Part shown: positions 52,344-60,989 of the stretch, one piece after another
Layout of the letters: every line of letters starts with the position of its first letter
Position numbering within the stretch: position 1 is the stretch's first letter
Notes under the pieces: model-generated
The model's database searches: none
Told to the model about the DNA's origin: nothing
The model's input: only the letters and a program-made list of their open reading frames with translations
Source: Ideonella sp.
GTDB lineage: Bacteria > Pseudomonadota > Gammaproteobacteria > Burkholderiales > Burkholderiaceae_C
Direction: 5' to 3'
NCBI GenBank assembly: GCA_016721465.1
Contig: JADKIA010000028.1
Span: forward strand, 434,001 to 498,000
DNA length: 64,000 nucleotides
Made by a program: the position numbers and the translations under genes

Positions 52344-53903
52344 TCATTTGCAGCGTAAGTGAAGCCTAAGGGTCTTCTTGTCCAGCTTGCCCAGCGGCGT
52401 CATGGGCAGTGACTCGACAAATTGCACCGACTTGGGCGCCTGCATCGCACCCTTTCGTTCACGCACCGCTGCTATCAGCGCCTGGGCGTCCAACTGCGCA
52501 CCGGCCTGTGGCACGACCAGCGCCGTGACGGCCTCGCCCCAGCGTTCGTCCGGCACGCCCACGACGGCAACCTGTGCAACGCCCGGCAACGACGCGATGA
52601 CGTCTTCCAGCTCACGAGGAAAAACGTTGAGACCACCGCTGATGATCATGTCCTTCTTGCGGTCGACGATGTAGAGATAGCCGTCGGCGTCAAAGCGTCC
52701 CATGTCGCCGGTGTGCAGCCAGCCGCCTGCCAGCGCTGCGGCGGTTTCCTCGGGCCGCTTCCAGTAACCGGCCATCACATGGGGGCCGCGGACGCAGATC
52801 TCGCCCACCTCTGCGCGGGGTACCGGATTCAGCTGCTCGTCCAACAAGGCCACGTCGATGTCCGCAAAGGGCACACCGCAGGACGCCAGCCGTTCGGGGT
52901 GGCGCAGGTCGTGTTGCTGTTTGCCCAGCCACGCAATGCAGGTCGGGGCCTCGCTCTGCCCATAGAGCTGCATGAAGACCGGGCCGAAGGTATCCAGCCC
53001 CTCGGCCAGCCGCGAAGGCAGCATGGGCGCCGCGCCGTAGAAGATGGTCTTCAGCGACGACAGGTCGCGGGGCTGGGCCCGGGCAGCGTCGATCAGACGG
53101 TAGACCATCACCGGCACCAGGAAGGTGGCGCTGATGCGCTCGCGCTCGACGTAGCCCAGCAGCGAGTCGGCGTCGAAGCCTCCCATCATGTGGAAACCGC
53201 CGCCCCGCAGCGCCACCGGCAGCGCCATCACGCCGGCGGCATGCGACACCGGCGTGGCGGCGAGCATGCGCAAATCGTCGGGCCATTCCCATTCCGCGGC
53301 CATCATCGTCACCGAGGCCAGCAGCGTGGCATGGGTGTGCACCACGCCCTTGGGCCGCCCGGTGGTGCCGCCCGTGTAGCCGATGACGGCGATGTCCTGC
53401 GGCCGGGCCTTCACGTTCAGCGGCGCCGGCGTTGCCGTTGCGGCGGCAGCCATCACGTCGAACGCACCCTCCAGCGGGCCCAGGGAGAGCAGGTGCTTCA
53501 ACGTGGGCACACGTTCACGCATGGCCCGCCCGCGCTCGGCGAACAGCGTGTCGTCGACCAGCAGCGCGTCTATCTCGGCGTCGGCCAGCATGAAGGCCAG
53601 GTCGTCGGCCGACGTCAGCGCCGAAAGCGGTGTCAGCCGCAGCCCGGCGATGTAGGCCGCGTACGAGGCTGACAGCACGTCGATCCTGTTGCGCGACAAC
53701 AGCGCCAGGCTGCTGCCCGGCACCAGGCCCAGAGACTGCAGCACGGTGATCATGCGCGCGGTGCGCTCGGCCATCTGGGCGTAGCTCAGGCGCTCGCCAT
53801 CGCCCACCAGCATCTCGGCGCTGCCGCGGCGCTGGAAGGCTCGCGCCAGCAAGTGGCCGATGGTGCCTCCTCGGCGCAGGGTGTCTTCGGTGCTTTCGCT
53901 CAT
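52344..53903 (-). CDS. Acyl-CoA ligase (AMP-dependent synthetase)
   Basis: 519 residues from the ATG at 53903. Adenylate-forming motifs: VIGYTGGTTGRPKGVVHTH (P-loop), MQLYGQSEAPTC, GGWLHTGDMGRFDADGYLYI, VDRKKDMIISGGLNVFP, and the C-terminal catalytic Lys in TPLGKLDKKTL. Activates a carboxylic acid to its CoA thioester, providing input for the facing beta-oxidation operon. A GTG at 53927 is an alternative start. Confidence 0.92.
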   Translation of the reverse strand: MSESTEDTLRRGGTIGHLLARAFQRRGSAEMLVGDGERLSYAQMAERTARMITVLQSLGLVPGSSLALLSRNRIDVLSASYAAYIAGLRLTPLSALTSADDLAFMLADAEIDALLVDDTLFAERGRAMRERVPTLKHLLSLGPLEGAFDVMAAAATATPAPLNVKARPQDIAVIGYTGGTTGRPKGVVHTHATLLASVTMMAAEWEWPDDLRMLAATPVSHAAGVMALPVALRGGGFHMMGGFDADSLLGYVERERISATFLVPVMVYRLIDAARAQPRDLSSLKTIFYGAAPMLPSRLAEGLDTFGPVFMQLYGQSEAPTCIAWLGKQQHDLRHPERLASCGVPFADIDVALLDEQLNPVPRAEVGEICVRGPHVMAGYWKRPEETAAALAGGWLHTGDMGRFDADGYLYIVDRKKDMIISGGLNVFPRELEDVIASLPGVAQVAVVGVPDERWGEAVTALVVPQAGAQLDAQALIAAVRERKGAMQAPKSVQFVESLPMTPLGKLDKKTLRLHLRCK

Positions 53904-54025
53904 GGTGTGGCGGTTCCTGCTGGTCACTGCTCAACGGCGCTGGCCCTTTGCTCCCGACAGCTGTCGGGGTTGACCCCCGCCGCACGTTTCAAGCCTTCAG
54001 GACAGCCTGAAAGTGAGGAGATGCG

Positions 54026-54922
54026 ATGTTACGTTTTGATGGCAAGGTGGCACTGGTCACCGGCGCAGGGCGGGGCCTGGGTCGCGCCCACGCGCTGCTG
54101 CTCGCGTCGCGCGGCGCCCGGGTGGTGGTGAATGACCTGGGCACCAGTGGTGCCGGTACGGGCGCCGATGTGTCGCCCGCGCAGAGCGTGGTGGACGAGA
54201 TCCGCGCTGCTGGCGGCGAAGCCGTGGTCAACGGTGACTCGGTCGTCGACGGCGGCCGCATCGTGCAGGCGGCGCTGGACCACTTCGGCCGCATCGACCT
54301 GGTCGTCAACAACGCCGGCTTCCTGCGCGACGTGGCCTTCCACAAGATGACCGCGGCCGATTGGGACGACCTGTACCAGGTGCACCTGCTCGGCGCCTTC
54401 CGCATCGTGCACGCGGCCTGGCCGCGCATGCGCGACCAGGGCTACGGGCGCATCGTCAACACCTCTTCGGCCGCCGGCATCTATGGCAACTTCGGGCAGG
54501 TCAACTATGGCTGCTTCAAGCTGGCCCTGCATGGCATGACACAGCCGCTGGCGGTGGAGGGCAAGGCAAAGAACATTCACGTGAACACCATTGCGCCTGC
54601 GGCGGACTCGCGGCTCACACGCACCGTGATGACGCCCGAACAACTGGCGCCGATGCGCGCCGAGCTGGTCAGCCCATTGGTGGCCTGGCTTTGCCACGAG
54701 ACCTGCGCTGAGACCGGGGGGCTGTTCGAGGTCGGCGGCGGTTTCATTGCCAAGCTGCGCTGGGAGCGTTCGGGCGGCGCCTACCTCGACCTGACGGGCG
54801 GCCATGCGATCGAGCAGGTGGCGCAAGCCTGGGGGACCGTCACCGATTTCTCGAAGAGCGACCACCCGGCGGGCTTCGGCGAAGCCATGGCGCCGTTCGT
54901 CAAGTTGATGGGGGGTGCATGA
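54026..54922 (+). CDS. SDR dehydrogenase (17beta-HSD4/MFE-2-like 3-hydroxyacyl-CoA type)
   Basis: 298 residues. Classical SDR with GAGRGLGRAHALLLASRGAR (NAD binding), NNAG in LVVNNAGFLRDVAF, the catalytic Ser in NTSSAAGIYGNFGQ and Tyr/Lys in VNYGCFKLALHG. A C-terminal extension after GGLFEVGGGFIAKLRWERS is characteristic of the dehydrogenase unit of peroxisomal MFE-2. First gene of the rightward operon; ATG preceded by GTGAGGAG. Likely oxidises a 3-hydroxyacyl-CoA. Confidence 0.88.
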   Translation: MLRFDGKVALVTGAGRGLGRAHALLLASRGARVVVNDLGTSGAGTGADVSPAQSVVDEIRAAGGEAVVNGDSVVDGGRIVQAALDHFGRIDLVVNNAGFLRDVAFHKMTAADWDDLYQVHLLGAFRIVHAAWPRMRDQGYGRIVNTSSAAGIYGNFGQVNYGCFKLALHGMTQPLAVEGKAKNIHVNTIAPAADSRLTRTVMTPEQLAPMRAELVSPLVAWLCHETCAETGGLFEVGGGFIAKLRWERSGGAYLDLTGGHAIEQVAQAWGTVTDFSKSDHPAGFGEAMAPFVKLMGGA

Positions 54923-55362
54923 GAGCCCAGCACATCGGACACGCCTGGCCTTCGTTTGATGTGGTCATCGAACGCGGCGCGGCCATCGCCTTCGCGCGCG
55001 GCCTGGACGAGACCAACCCGGTCTACTTTGACGAGGCGGCGGCGCGCGCGGCGGGCCTGCGCGGCATTGCCGTGTTGCCGACCTTTCCTATCGCGATGAG
55101 CACTGAGCGGGTGGACCTGATCTACGACATGCTGCAGCGCCTGGCGGTTGATCCGGCGAAGATCCTGCATGCCAGCCAGCGCTTCGTTCACCACCAGCCC
55201 ATGGTTGTGGGCGACCGGCTGACGGGCACCAAACGCATCGCCAACATTGCCGATCGCAAGAACGGCGCCTTGACCTTCATCGACACCGTGATCGAATACC
55301 GCAACGCCGCTGGCGAGCCGGTTTGCGAAGATCACTGCAGCCTTGTGGCCCGCAACACATGA
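54919..55362 (+). CDS. MaoC-type hydratase, N-terminal-like half
   Basis: 147 residues of the hot-dog fold: FDVVIERGAAIAFARGLDET, NPVYFDEAAARAAGLRGIAV and HHQPMVVGDRLTGTKRIAN. This half normally lacks catalytic residues and pairs with a second hot-dog domain. The next gene encodes such a partner, so they likely form a heterodimeric 2-enoyl-CoA hydratase. ATGA overlaps at both ends. Confidence 0.85.
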   Translation: MRAQHIGHAWPSFDVVIERGAAIAFARGLDETNPVYFDEAAARAAGLRGIAVLPTFPIAMSTERVDLIYDMLQRLAVDPAKILHASQRFVHHQPMVVGDRLTGTKRIANIADRKNGALTFIDTVIEYRNAAGEPVCEDHCSLVARNT

Positions 55363-55781
55363 ACGCCCTGGATCTGACCGTCGGCACCACGCTGCCGCCT
55401 TTGCGCACCGGCCCCATCACGCGCCACCGGGTGGCGATGTACGCCCACGGCTCGGGCGACCTCAATCCCATCCATGTCGATCCGGACTTTGCCCGCGACC
55501 AGGCCGGTCTTCCCGACACCATCGTGCACGGCATGTACTCGATGGGCATGCTGTCCCGCCTGCTCACGCAATGGGCCGGGCCCGGCAGCGTGCGCTCGAT
55601 CGAGACGCGCTTTGCCGCCATGCTGCCGGTGAAGGCCAGCCTGCATTGCGAAGGCGTGATCGAGGCCGTTGAGGCCGCGGGCGGCGGCTCGCTCGTGACC
55701 GTGAAGCTGGCAGCGACGCAGGCCGACGGCTCGGCGGTGGCTGCGGGGTCGGCGCAGGTGTTCGTGGCGGCGGGCCGATGA
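55359..55781 (+). CDS. MaoC-type (R)-specific enoyl-CoA hydratase, catalytic half
   Basis: 140 residues from the ATG at 55359. Hydratase-2 motif with catalytic Asp and His: AHGSGDLNPIHVDPDFARDQ and GLPDTIVHGMYSMGML. Hydrates trans-2-enoyl-CoA to the (R)-3-hydroxy product, matching the MFE-2-type SDR upstream. Overlaps its neighbours by 4 bp each. Confidence 0.87.
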   Translation: MNALDLTVGTTLPPLRTGPITRHRVAMYAHGSGDLNPIHVDPDFARDQAGLPDTIVHGMYSMGMLSRLLTQWAGPGSVRSIETRFAAMLPVKASLHCEGVIEAVEAAGGGSLVTVKLAATQADGSAVAAGSAQVFVAAGR

Positions 55782-56536
55782 TCGAGACGACGGTTGAAGA
55801 CGGCATCGCGACGGTTCGCCTGGCGTCGCCAGCCACCGCAAACGCGCTGACGCCAGCGGCGTTTGCCGAGTTGACGGCGCAGATCGCCGCTGTGCAGCAG
55901 CCCGACAGCGGCGCCCGTGTGCTGGTGCTCACCGGCAGCTGCAAGGTGTTTTCGGCCGGCGCCAACATGGACGTCCTGGGCGACACCGACGCCGCCAGCC
56001 TGGAGCGCGCCATCACCGGCGCGCTGCTGCCCTTGCAGCAGGTGCTGCACGAAGGACGCCTGCCAACCGTGGCTGCCGTGAACGGCACCGCCGTGGGCGG
56101 CGCGGTGGGCCTGGCACTGTTGTGCGACATCGTCGTGGCGGCGCGCTCGGCGCGCTTTTCGCTGGCCTTCGCGCGGCTTGGCCTGGTGCCGGATACCGGG
56201 TTGACCATGACGCTGCCGCGGCTGGTGGGCGAAGCCCGCGCCAGAGCGCTGCTGATGACCGGCGCCGACGTCAGCGCCGAAGAAGCCGCAGCGATGGGCA
56301 TGATCCATCAGTGCATTGACGACGAGACCTTCGTGGCCGAGACACGAACCCTGGCCGAGCGACTGGCCCGGTTGCCGCAGGGCACGCACCGGCTCACGCG
56401 CCAGGCGATCGTCGCCGGGCGCTTGAACACCCTGCAAGTGCAGATGGAATATGAGGCCCGGCTGCAGGCCGGGCGTGTGCTGAGCGATGAGTTCCGTGCC
56501 GCGATGGCCGCCTTCGCGGCGCGGCGCAAACCCTGA
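55778..56536 (+). CDS. Enoyl-CoA hydratase/isomerase (PaaG-like)
   Basis: 252 residues of the crotonase family: GSCKVFSAGANMDVLGD (oxyanion hole), AVNGTAVGGAVGLALLCDIV and RLGLVPDTGLTMTLPRLVGE. Both hydratase glutamates are replaced; the Asp in PDTG is as in PaaG-type isomerases, so an isomerase role is more likely than hydration. Last of the four coupled acyl-CoA genes, 8 bp before the permease gene. Confidence 0.85.
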   Translation: MIETTVEDGIATVRLASPATANALTPAAFAELTAQIAAVQQPDSGARVLVLTGSCKVFSAGANMDVLGDTDAASLERAITGALLPLQQVLHEGRLPTVAAVNGTAVGGAVGLALLCDIVVAARSARFSLAFARLGLVPDTGLTMTLPRLVGEARARALLMTGADVSAEEAAAMGMIHQCIDDETFVAETRTLAERLARLPQGTHRLTRQAIVAGRLNTLQVQMEYEARLQAGRVLSDEFRAAMAAFAARRKP

Positions 56537-56544
56537 CCCCTGCC

Positions 56545-57555
56545 ATGGCGCGCATCATTCTGCGTCGGCTGCTGATGCTGGTTTTCGTGACGGCCGGGGT
56601 CACGGTCATCTGCTTCGTCATCTCGCGCCTGATCCCGGGCGACCCGGCGCAGTTGATGCTGGGCCCGCGGGCCACGCCCCAGGCGATAGCCGAGTTGCGC
56701 GCGCAGCTGGGCCTGGACCAGTCGATCGCGACGCAGTACGTGGCCTATGTGCGTGACCTCTTTCGCGGCGACTTCGGCACCTCGATAACGACCCGTCAGC
56801 CCGTGCTGGCCGAACTGTTGAGCTACATCCCGGCCACGCTGGAACTGATGCTGGTGGCCATGGTCTTGTCGATCGCCATTGGCGTGCCGCTGGGGGTGTT
56901 GACCGCCGTGCGGCGCGACACCTGGGTGGACAACCTGGGGCGGGGCCTGGCCATCCTGGGCATCTCCACACCCACGTTCTGGCTGGGCCTGATGCTGATG
57001 CTGCTGTTCTACGCCCAACTGGGCTGGCTGCCGGGCTCGGGCCGCCTGGACATCGGCGTGAGCCCGCCGCCGCATGTGACGGGCCTGTACCTCGTCGACG
57101 CGGCACTGGCGGGCGACAGCCTGGCCTGGCGCAGCGCTTTCAACCACCTGTTGCTGCCGGCCAGCACCTTGGCGCTGGCTTCCATCGGCACCGTGGTGCG
57201 GCTGGTCCGCAGCTCGATGATCGAGGTGCTGGGCGAAGACTACATCCGCACCGCCCGTGCCTATGGCATCTCAAAGGGGCGGCTGCTCTTCGTCTACGCA
57301 TTGAAGAATGCGCTGATCCCTTTCGTCACGGTGCTCGGGCTGGAACTTGCATCGCTGCTCTTCGGTTCCGTCGTCATCGAGAGCGTGTTTGCTTGGCCGG
57401 GTGTAGGCAGCCACGTGCTCGGTGCCATCCTGAACCTCGATTTCCCGGTCATCATGGGCTTCACCGTGCTGGCTTCTGTGGTGTACGTGGCGGCCAACCT
57501 GCTGGTAGACCTCTCTTACCTGGTGCTGGACCCGCGCATCCAGGCGGTGGGCTGA
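56545..57555 (+). CDS. Oligopeptide/dipeptide ABC permease (DppB type)
   Basis: 336 residues, six transmembrane segments. N-terminal MARIILRRLLMLVFVTAGV, then IPGDPAQLMLGPRATPQAI, and the EAA loop YIRTARAYGISKGRLLFVYA; ends LLVDLSYLVLDPRIQAVG, all typical of DppB/OppB. Forms the inner-membrane channel with the next gene product. Confidence 0.93.
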   Translation: MARIILRRLLMLVFVTAGVTVICFVISRLIPGDPAQLMLGPRATPQAIAELRAQLGLDQSIATQYVAYVRDLFRGDFGTSITTRQPVLAELLSYIPATLELMLVAMVLSIAIGVPLGVLTAVRRDTWVDNLGRGLAILGISTPTFWLGLMLMLLFYAQLGWLPGSGRLDIGVSPPPHVTGLYLVDAALAGDSLAWRSAFNHLLLPASTLALASIGTVVRLVRSSMIEVLGEDYIRTARAYGISKGRLLFVYALKNALIPFVTVLGLELASLLFGSVVIESVFAWPGVGSHVLGAILNLDFPVIMGFTVLASVVYVAANLLVDLSYLVLDPRIQAVG

Positions 57556-57560
57556 TCGTG

Positions 57561-58415
57561 ATGAAACCCATCTCCATCGCGGCCGTCATGCCCCTGGCCT
57601 TGCGGGGGCCGTTGACGCTGGCGGCGGCTGCGGTGGTGGCCTTGGTGTGCTGCGCCGCCCTGTTTGCACCGTGGCTCACGCCCTATGCGCCGAACGCCAT
57701 GGACTTGAACCATGTGCTGCAGCCGCCTTCCTGGAGGCACTGGGCGGGGACCGACGAACTGGGGCGCGACCTGCTGACGCGCATCCTCCATGGCGCACGC
57801 CCGTCAGTGAGCGCGGCTCTGGGCATCGTTGGCATCGGCACCGCGTTCGGCTTGCTGATCGGCACCTTGTCGGGGTTGTTGGCGGGTTGGTTCGACACGG
57901 TCGTGATGCGGCTGACCGACGTGGCCATGGCCCTGCCCGGCATGGTGGTGGCGCTGGCGTTGACGGCTGCACTCGGCCCCAGCCTGTTCAACGCCGTGGT
58001 CGCCCTCGGGGTGCTGGCCGTGCCCGCCTACATCCGCGTCGCACGCGGCCAGGCGCTGGCGCTGAGAGAGCGCGAGTACGTGCTGGCCGCACGGTCGATG
58101 GGTGCGAGCACCTGGCATCTGATGCGCGCCCACGTGCTGCCCAATGTCCTACCGCCTGTGCTGGTGTTCATGACCTTCCATCTCGGTGCATCGATACTGG
58201 CTTCGTCGGCGCTGAGCTTCATCGGCCTGGGCGCTCAGCCGCCCGACGCCGAGTGGGGTTCGATGATCGGGGCCGGGCGCGAGTACGTGCTGGGGCACTG
58301 GTGGTACGTCACCATTCCTGGCGTGGTCATCATCCTGACAGCGTCGTCCTTCAACCTGCTGGGGGATGCGCTGCGCGACTGGCTCGATCCGCGTCTGGCG
58401 CGCGAAAAGGCTTAG
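57561..58415 (+). CDS. Oligopeptide/dipeptide ABC permease (DppC type)
   Basis: 284 residues. HWAGTDELGRDLLTRILHGA and the EAA loop EYVLAARSMGASTWHLMRAH are DppC/OppC hallmarks; ends DALRDWLDPRLAREKA. ATG at 57561, six bases after the DppB-like stop. No binding protein or ATPase follows on this strand; an ATPase of this family is on the opposite strand at 63316-64000. Confidence 0.93.
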   Translation: MKPISIAAVMPLALRGPLTLAAAAVVALVCCAALFAPWLTPYAPNAMDLNHVLQPPSWRHWAGTDELGRDLLTRILHGARPSVSAALGIVGIGTAFGLLIGTLSGLLAGWFDTVVMRLTDVAMALPGMVVALALTAALGPSLFNAVVALGVLAVPAYIRVARGQALALREREYVLAARSMGASTWHLMRAHVLPNVLPPVLVFMTFHLGASILASSALSFIGLGAQPPDAEWGSMIGAGREYVLGHWWYVTIPGVVIILTASSFNLLGDALRDWLDPRLAREKA

Positions 58416-58537
58416 CGGCCGAGCGGCCCGTACATCGGTGCGTAGTCCGATCAAATCCGCCACTGACTCGGGTTCAACGGCGCCAGTGTGCCCGAACCGC
58501 TTCCGCCACCACATTCACAAGCTTGGGTCTCGACCGC

Positions 58538-58572
58538 TTGACTTGAGATAGACACAACGATAGAGTTGTGTC
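58538..58572 (+). promoter_or_regulatory. Sigma70-like promoter overlapped by an inverted repeat
   Basis: TTGACT at 58538-58543, a 17-bp spacer, then TAGAGT at 58561-58566. Inverted arms GACACAAC (58551-58558) and GTTGTGTC (58565-58572) cover the -10. The GTG of the next gene is at 58573, about where transcription should start, implying a leaderless transcript and autoregulation by the HTH partner. Confidence 0.6.
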
Positions 58573-58943
58573 GTGATTCCTGCCCATGAACCATCAACCG
58601 GAAACCTGCCGCCCGGCGAGCATCTGGCCGAGTGGGTCGACGTCGTCGAGCGGTTCGGCACAACGCCGTGGCGCAGACAGTTGCTGGATGGGCTTGCCTG
58701 TGCGTTGCGCGATTTGCGCGCCGCCGGCTGCAAACGCGCCTACATCGACGGCAGCTTCATCACGACCAAGGAGCATCCGGGCGACTTCGATGCCTGGCGG
58801 GCGCGAAGGCAAACCGAGGCGAGCTTTTTCCCGCCGACGCGGCTGCAGACCCGCTGGGCACGTTGTTTCGAGACTTCTTCCAGCGCGACCGCGATGGAAA
58901 TCCCAAAGGAATCATCGTCATCGACCTAGAGGACTTCGAATGA
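58573..58943 (+). pseudogene. Nucleotidyltransferase-like (DUF6932-type) gene, internally deleted
   Basis: Frame 1 from 58573 reads VVERFGTTPWRRQLLDGLAC and RAYIDGSFITTKEHPGDFDA, with the GSF and DxD-like arrangement of nucleotidyltransferases. The homology then resumes in another frame: GELFPADAAADPLGTLF and NPKGIIVIDLEDFE, ending at 58943. About twenty residues between the blocks are missing together with the frame change, so the product is broken. The stop overlaps the HTH gene (ATGA), a toxin-antitoxin-like layout. Family name given from memory. Confidence 0.6.
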
Positions 58944-59344
58944 TCACTAACGAACGGCAGTACCAGATCAGCAAGGCACAGGTTGCCAAGTTCCGTGCGG
59001 CCATCGAAGCGCCGGACAGCAGCACTCGCTCTCTCCACCCGCGTGCGCAAAAGGCGCTTCGTGAGGCGGCCCAGAGTCAGCTCAACGACCTCGCAGTGGA
59101 GGTGGCCGACTACGAGCGACTTCGCGATGGGCAACTGACGGCCATCACCATCCAGCCCCATCAGGCCCGCATCATGCGCAACTGGACGCAGAAGGAATTG
59201 GCCGACAAGTTGGCGGTGGCCGAGCAGCAAGTCCAACGATACGAAGCCACGCAGTACAAGGGTGTGTCGTTTGAGCGCCTGCAGGCAGTGGCCGATGCGC
59301 TGAAACTGCGTGTGCGCGAGGTGATCACGTTCGAGCCGCTGTAG
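58940..59344 (+). CDS. Xre-family HTH protein, partner of the NTase-like gene
   Basis: 134 residues. An N-terminal helical part (YQISKAQVAKFRAAIEAP; LNDLAVEVADYERLRDGQLT) precedes a C-terminal Cro/C1-type HTH (NWTQKELADKLAVAEQQVQR; GVSFERLQAVADALKL). The ATG at 58940 overlaps the upstream stop. Probably the antitoxin or repressor of a former two-gene module, retained after its partner decayed. Confidence 0.8.
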   Translation: MITNERQYQISKAQVAKFRAAIEAPDSSTRSLHPRAQKALREAAQSQLNDLAVEVADYERLRDGQLTAITIQPHQARIMRNWTQKELADKLAVAEQQVQRYEATQYKGVSFERLQAVADALKLRVREVITFEPL

Positions 59345-59516
59345 AAGCGGCGAGCGTAAACGGCCGCGCGACTCCACGCTGCCGGCCATGCGCACCTCGC
59401 TGCAGTCGTCGGCGCGAAGGGCCGCTTCGGGGATGCGGGGCGGGTGGTTTCAATGGGTCGCAGGCGGGTCTGGATCGGAACCGCTGGCGCCATGGGCCAG
59501 GAGGCCGCACATCGCC

Positions 59517-60965
59517 TCAAGACCAGGGGTCATCGTCCCAGGGCCACAGCGGCCGCCGCAGGCGCTTGAACGGCAGCTGGGTCACATCGGCCACGCACAC
59601 GCCGGGCGAGTCCAGCGTCAGGCTGTGCGGTGTGATGGCCTCGAAGTGCGCCTTGAAGTGCTGCGCCGACTTGACCAGGATGACACGCTGGCGCCGCAGG
59701 TCGATGCCCAGGTCGGCAAAGATGGAGGGGCCGTAGGTCTGCCACCGGTTCTCGGCCAGCAGTAACTCACCCTGCGCGAAGCGCAATGCCACAGCGCGCC
59801 CCATCGGCACCACCGTGCCGCCGCCGAGCACGATTTTCGCGGCCAGGTCGATGGCCGTCACCGTCACGTCCAGGTCCAATGGCGGCCCTGAGAGCGGACA
59901 GGCCTTGCCGCCGATGCGCATCGTCAGCCGGGCGCCCAGGCCCGCGTCGATGGCGCAGCGCACCGCCAGCGGATCGATGAAGACGCCCGCGGCGATGCGG
60001 TCGATGCCGGCGTCGATCAGGGCCTTCAAGACATAGGTTGCGTCGCCGGGCGAGCCGCCGCCGGGGTTGTCGGCCATCTCGGCCAAAACCAAGGGGCCCT
60101 GCGCTGCAGCGTCCCAGGCACTGGCCGTGGCCACCGCCTCTTCCATGGGGTGCACCGCGTCGGCGCACTGCCCGCGCAGTGCAAACAGTTCCCGGCCCAG
60201 GCGCTCGGCCAGTGCGGCGCCCCGTGGGGCGTCGTTGTCGGTGATGACGATCACCTGGGTGCCGAGCAGCGGGATGTCGGCGCGCCGAAAGCCATGCACG
60301 ATGCTGATCGACAGCACGCCGTCGTGTCCTTCCAGGCCGCGCATGCGCGCGACGAAGCTTTTCATCGGCTCGCGCTGCGTCTGGAACACATCGGCCATGC
60401 GGCAATGGAAGACCGAGGTCACCGGCCGCACTTCGCGCCGCGCGGTGCGCAGCAGCAGGTCGATCAGCTCGCGGCCGCGCGCCCGGATGTCGGTGTGCGG
60501 GTTCTCGCGGTAGCACATCAGGATCGCGTGGTCGTGCATCGCGGGTGACAGGTGCGAATGAGGGTCGAGCTCGGCGCCCATCACCACGCCGGGCCCCACG
60601 ATGGCGCGCACGCGGGCGATGAGGTCGCCTTCGCAGTCGTCGTAGCCTTGCGCCACCATGCCGCCATGCAGGTTGAGCGCCACGATGTCCACGGGCCCGG
60701 CCGCGCGCAGGCGATCGAGCATCTCGTCGCGCAGCGTTTCGTAGGCGTCGCGGCGAACGGCTGCGCCGGGGTGGGCTTCACAGTACAGGCCGCCAACCAC
60801 GTCAAGCCCCAGTGAACGCGCGTAAATCGCCATGTCGTTGCCGCGCTCGGGGTCGAACACCTCGTCGCCGCGCAACAAACCGCCTTCGGTGAAGGCATCC
60901 AGACCCACAGGGATCGGTGAGAAGGTGTTCGTCTCGGTGACGATGCCGCCGAAGTAGAGTCGCAT
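59517..60965 (-). CDS. M81-family metallopeptidase (MlrC-like)
   Basis: 482 residues. DUF1485/M81 motifs: LYFGGIVTETNTFSPIPVGL, VALNLHGGMVAQGYDDCEGD, GAELDPHSHLSPAM and VLAEMADNPGGGSPGDATYV. MlrC cleaves the Adda-Glu bond of linearised microcystin (established for sphingomonads), while most MlrC homologues have unknown substrates. Its position near oligopeptide ABC genes is common for this family and points to peptide catabolism. Confidence 0.9.
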   Translation of the reverse strand: MRLYFGGIVTETNTFSPIPVGLDAFTEGGLLRGDEVFDPERGNDMAIYARSLGLDVVGGLYCEAHPGAAVRRDAYETLRDEMLDRLRAAGPVDIVALNLHGGMVAQGYDDCEGDLIARVRAIVGPGVVMGAELDPHSHLSPAMHDHAILMCYRENPHTDIRARGRELIDLLLRTARREVRPVTSVFHCRMADVFQTQREPMKSFVARMRGLEGHDGVLSISIVHGFRRADIPLLGTQVIVITDNDAPRGAALAERLGRELFALRGQCADAVHPMEEAVATASAWDAAAQGPLVLAEMADNPGGGSPGDATYVLKALIDAGIDRIAAGVFIDPLAVRCAIDAGLGARLTMRIGGKACPLSGPPLDLDVTVTAIDLAAKIVLGGGTVVPMGRAVALRFAQGELLLAENRWQTYGPSIFADLGIDLRRQRVILVKSAQHFKAHFEAITPHSLTLDSPGVCVADVTQLPFKRLRRPLWPWDDDPWS

Positions 60966-60989
60966 GGGGATCCCTTGCGTCGAAGTTGT

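Noticed and set aside
59517..60965. Microcystin degradation (mlr) cluster
   Set aside because: Only an MlrC-like gene is present; mlrA, mlrB and mlrD are not visible, and most MlrC homologues have other roles.
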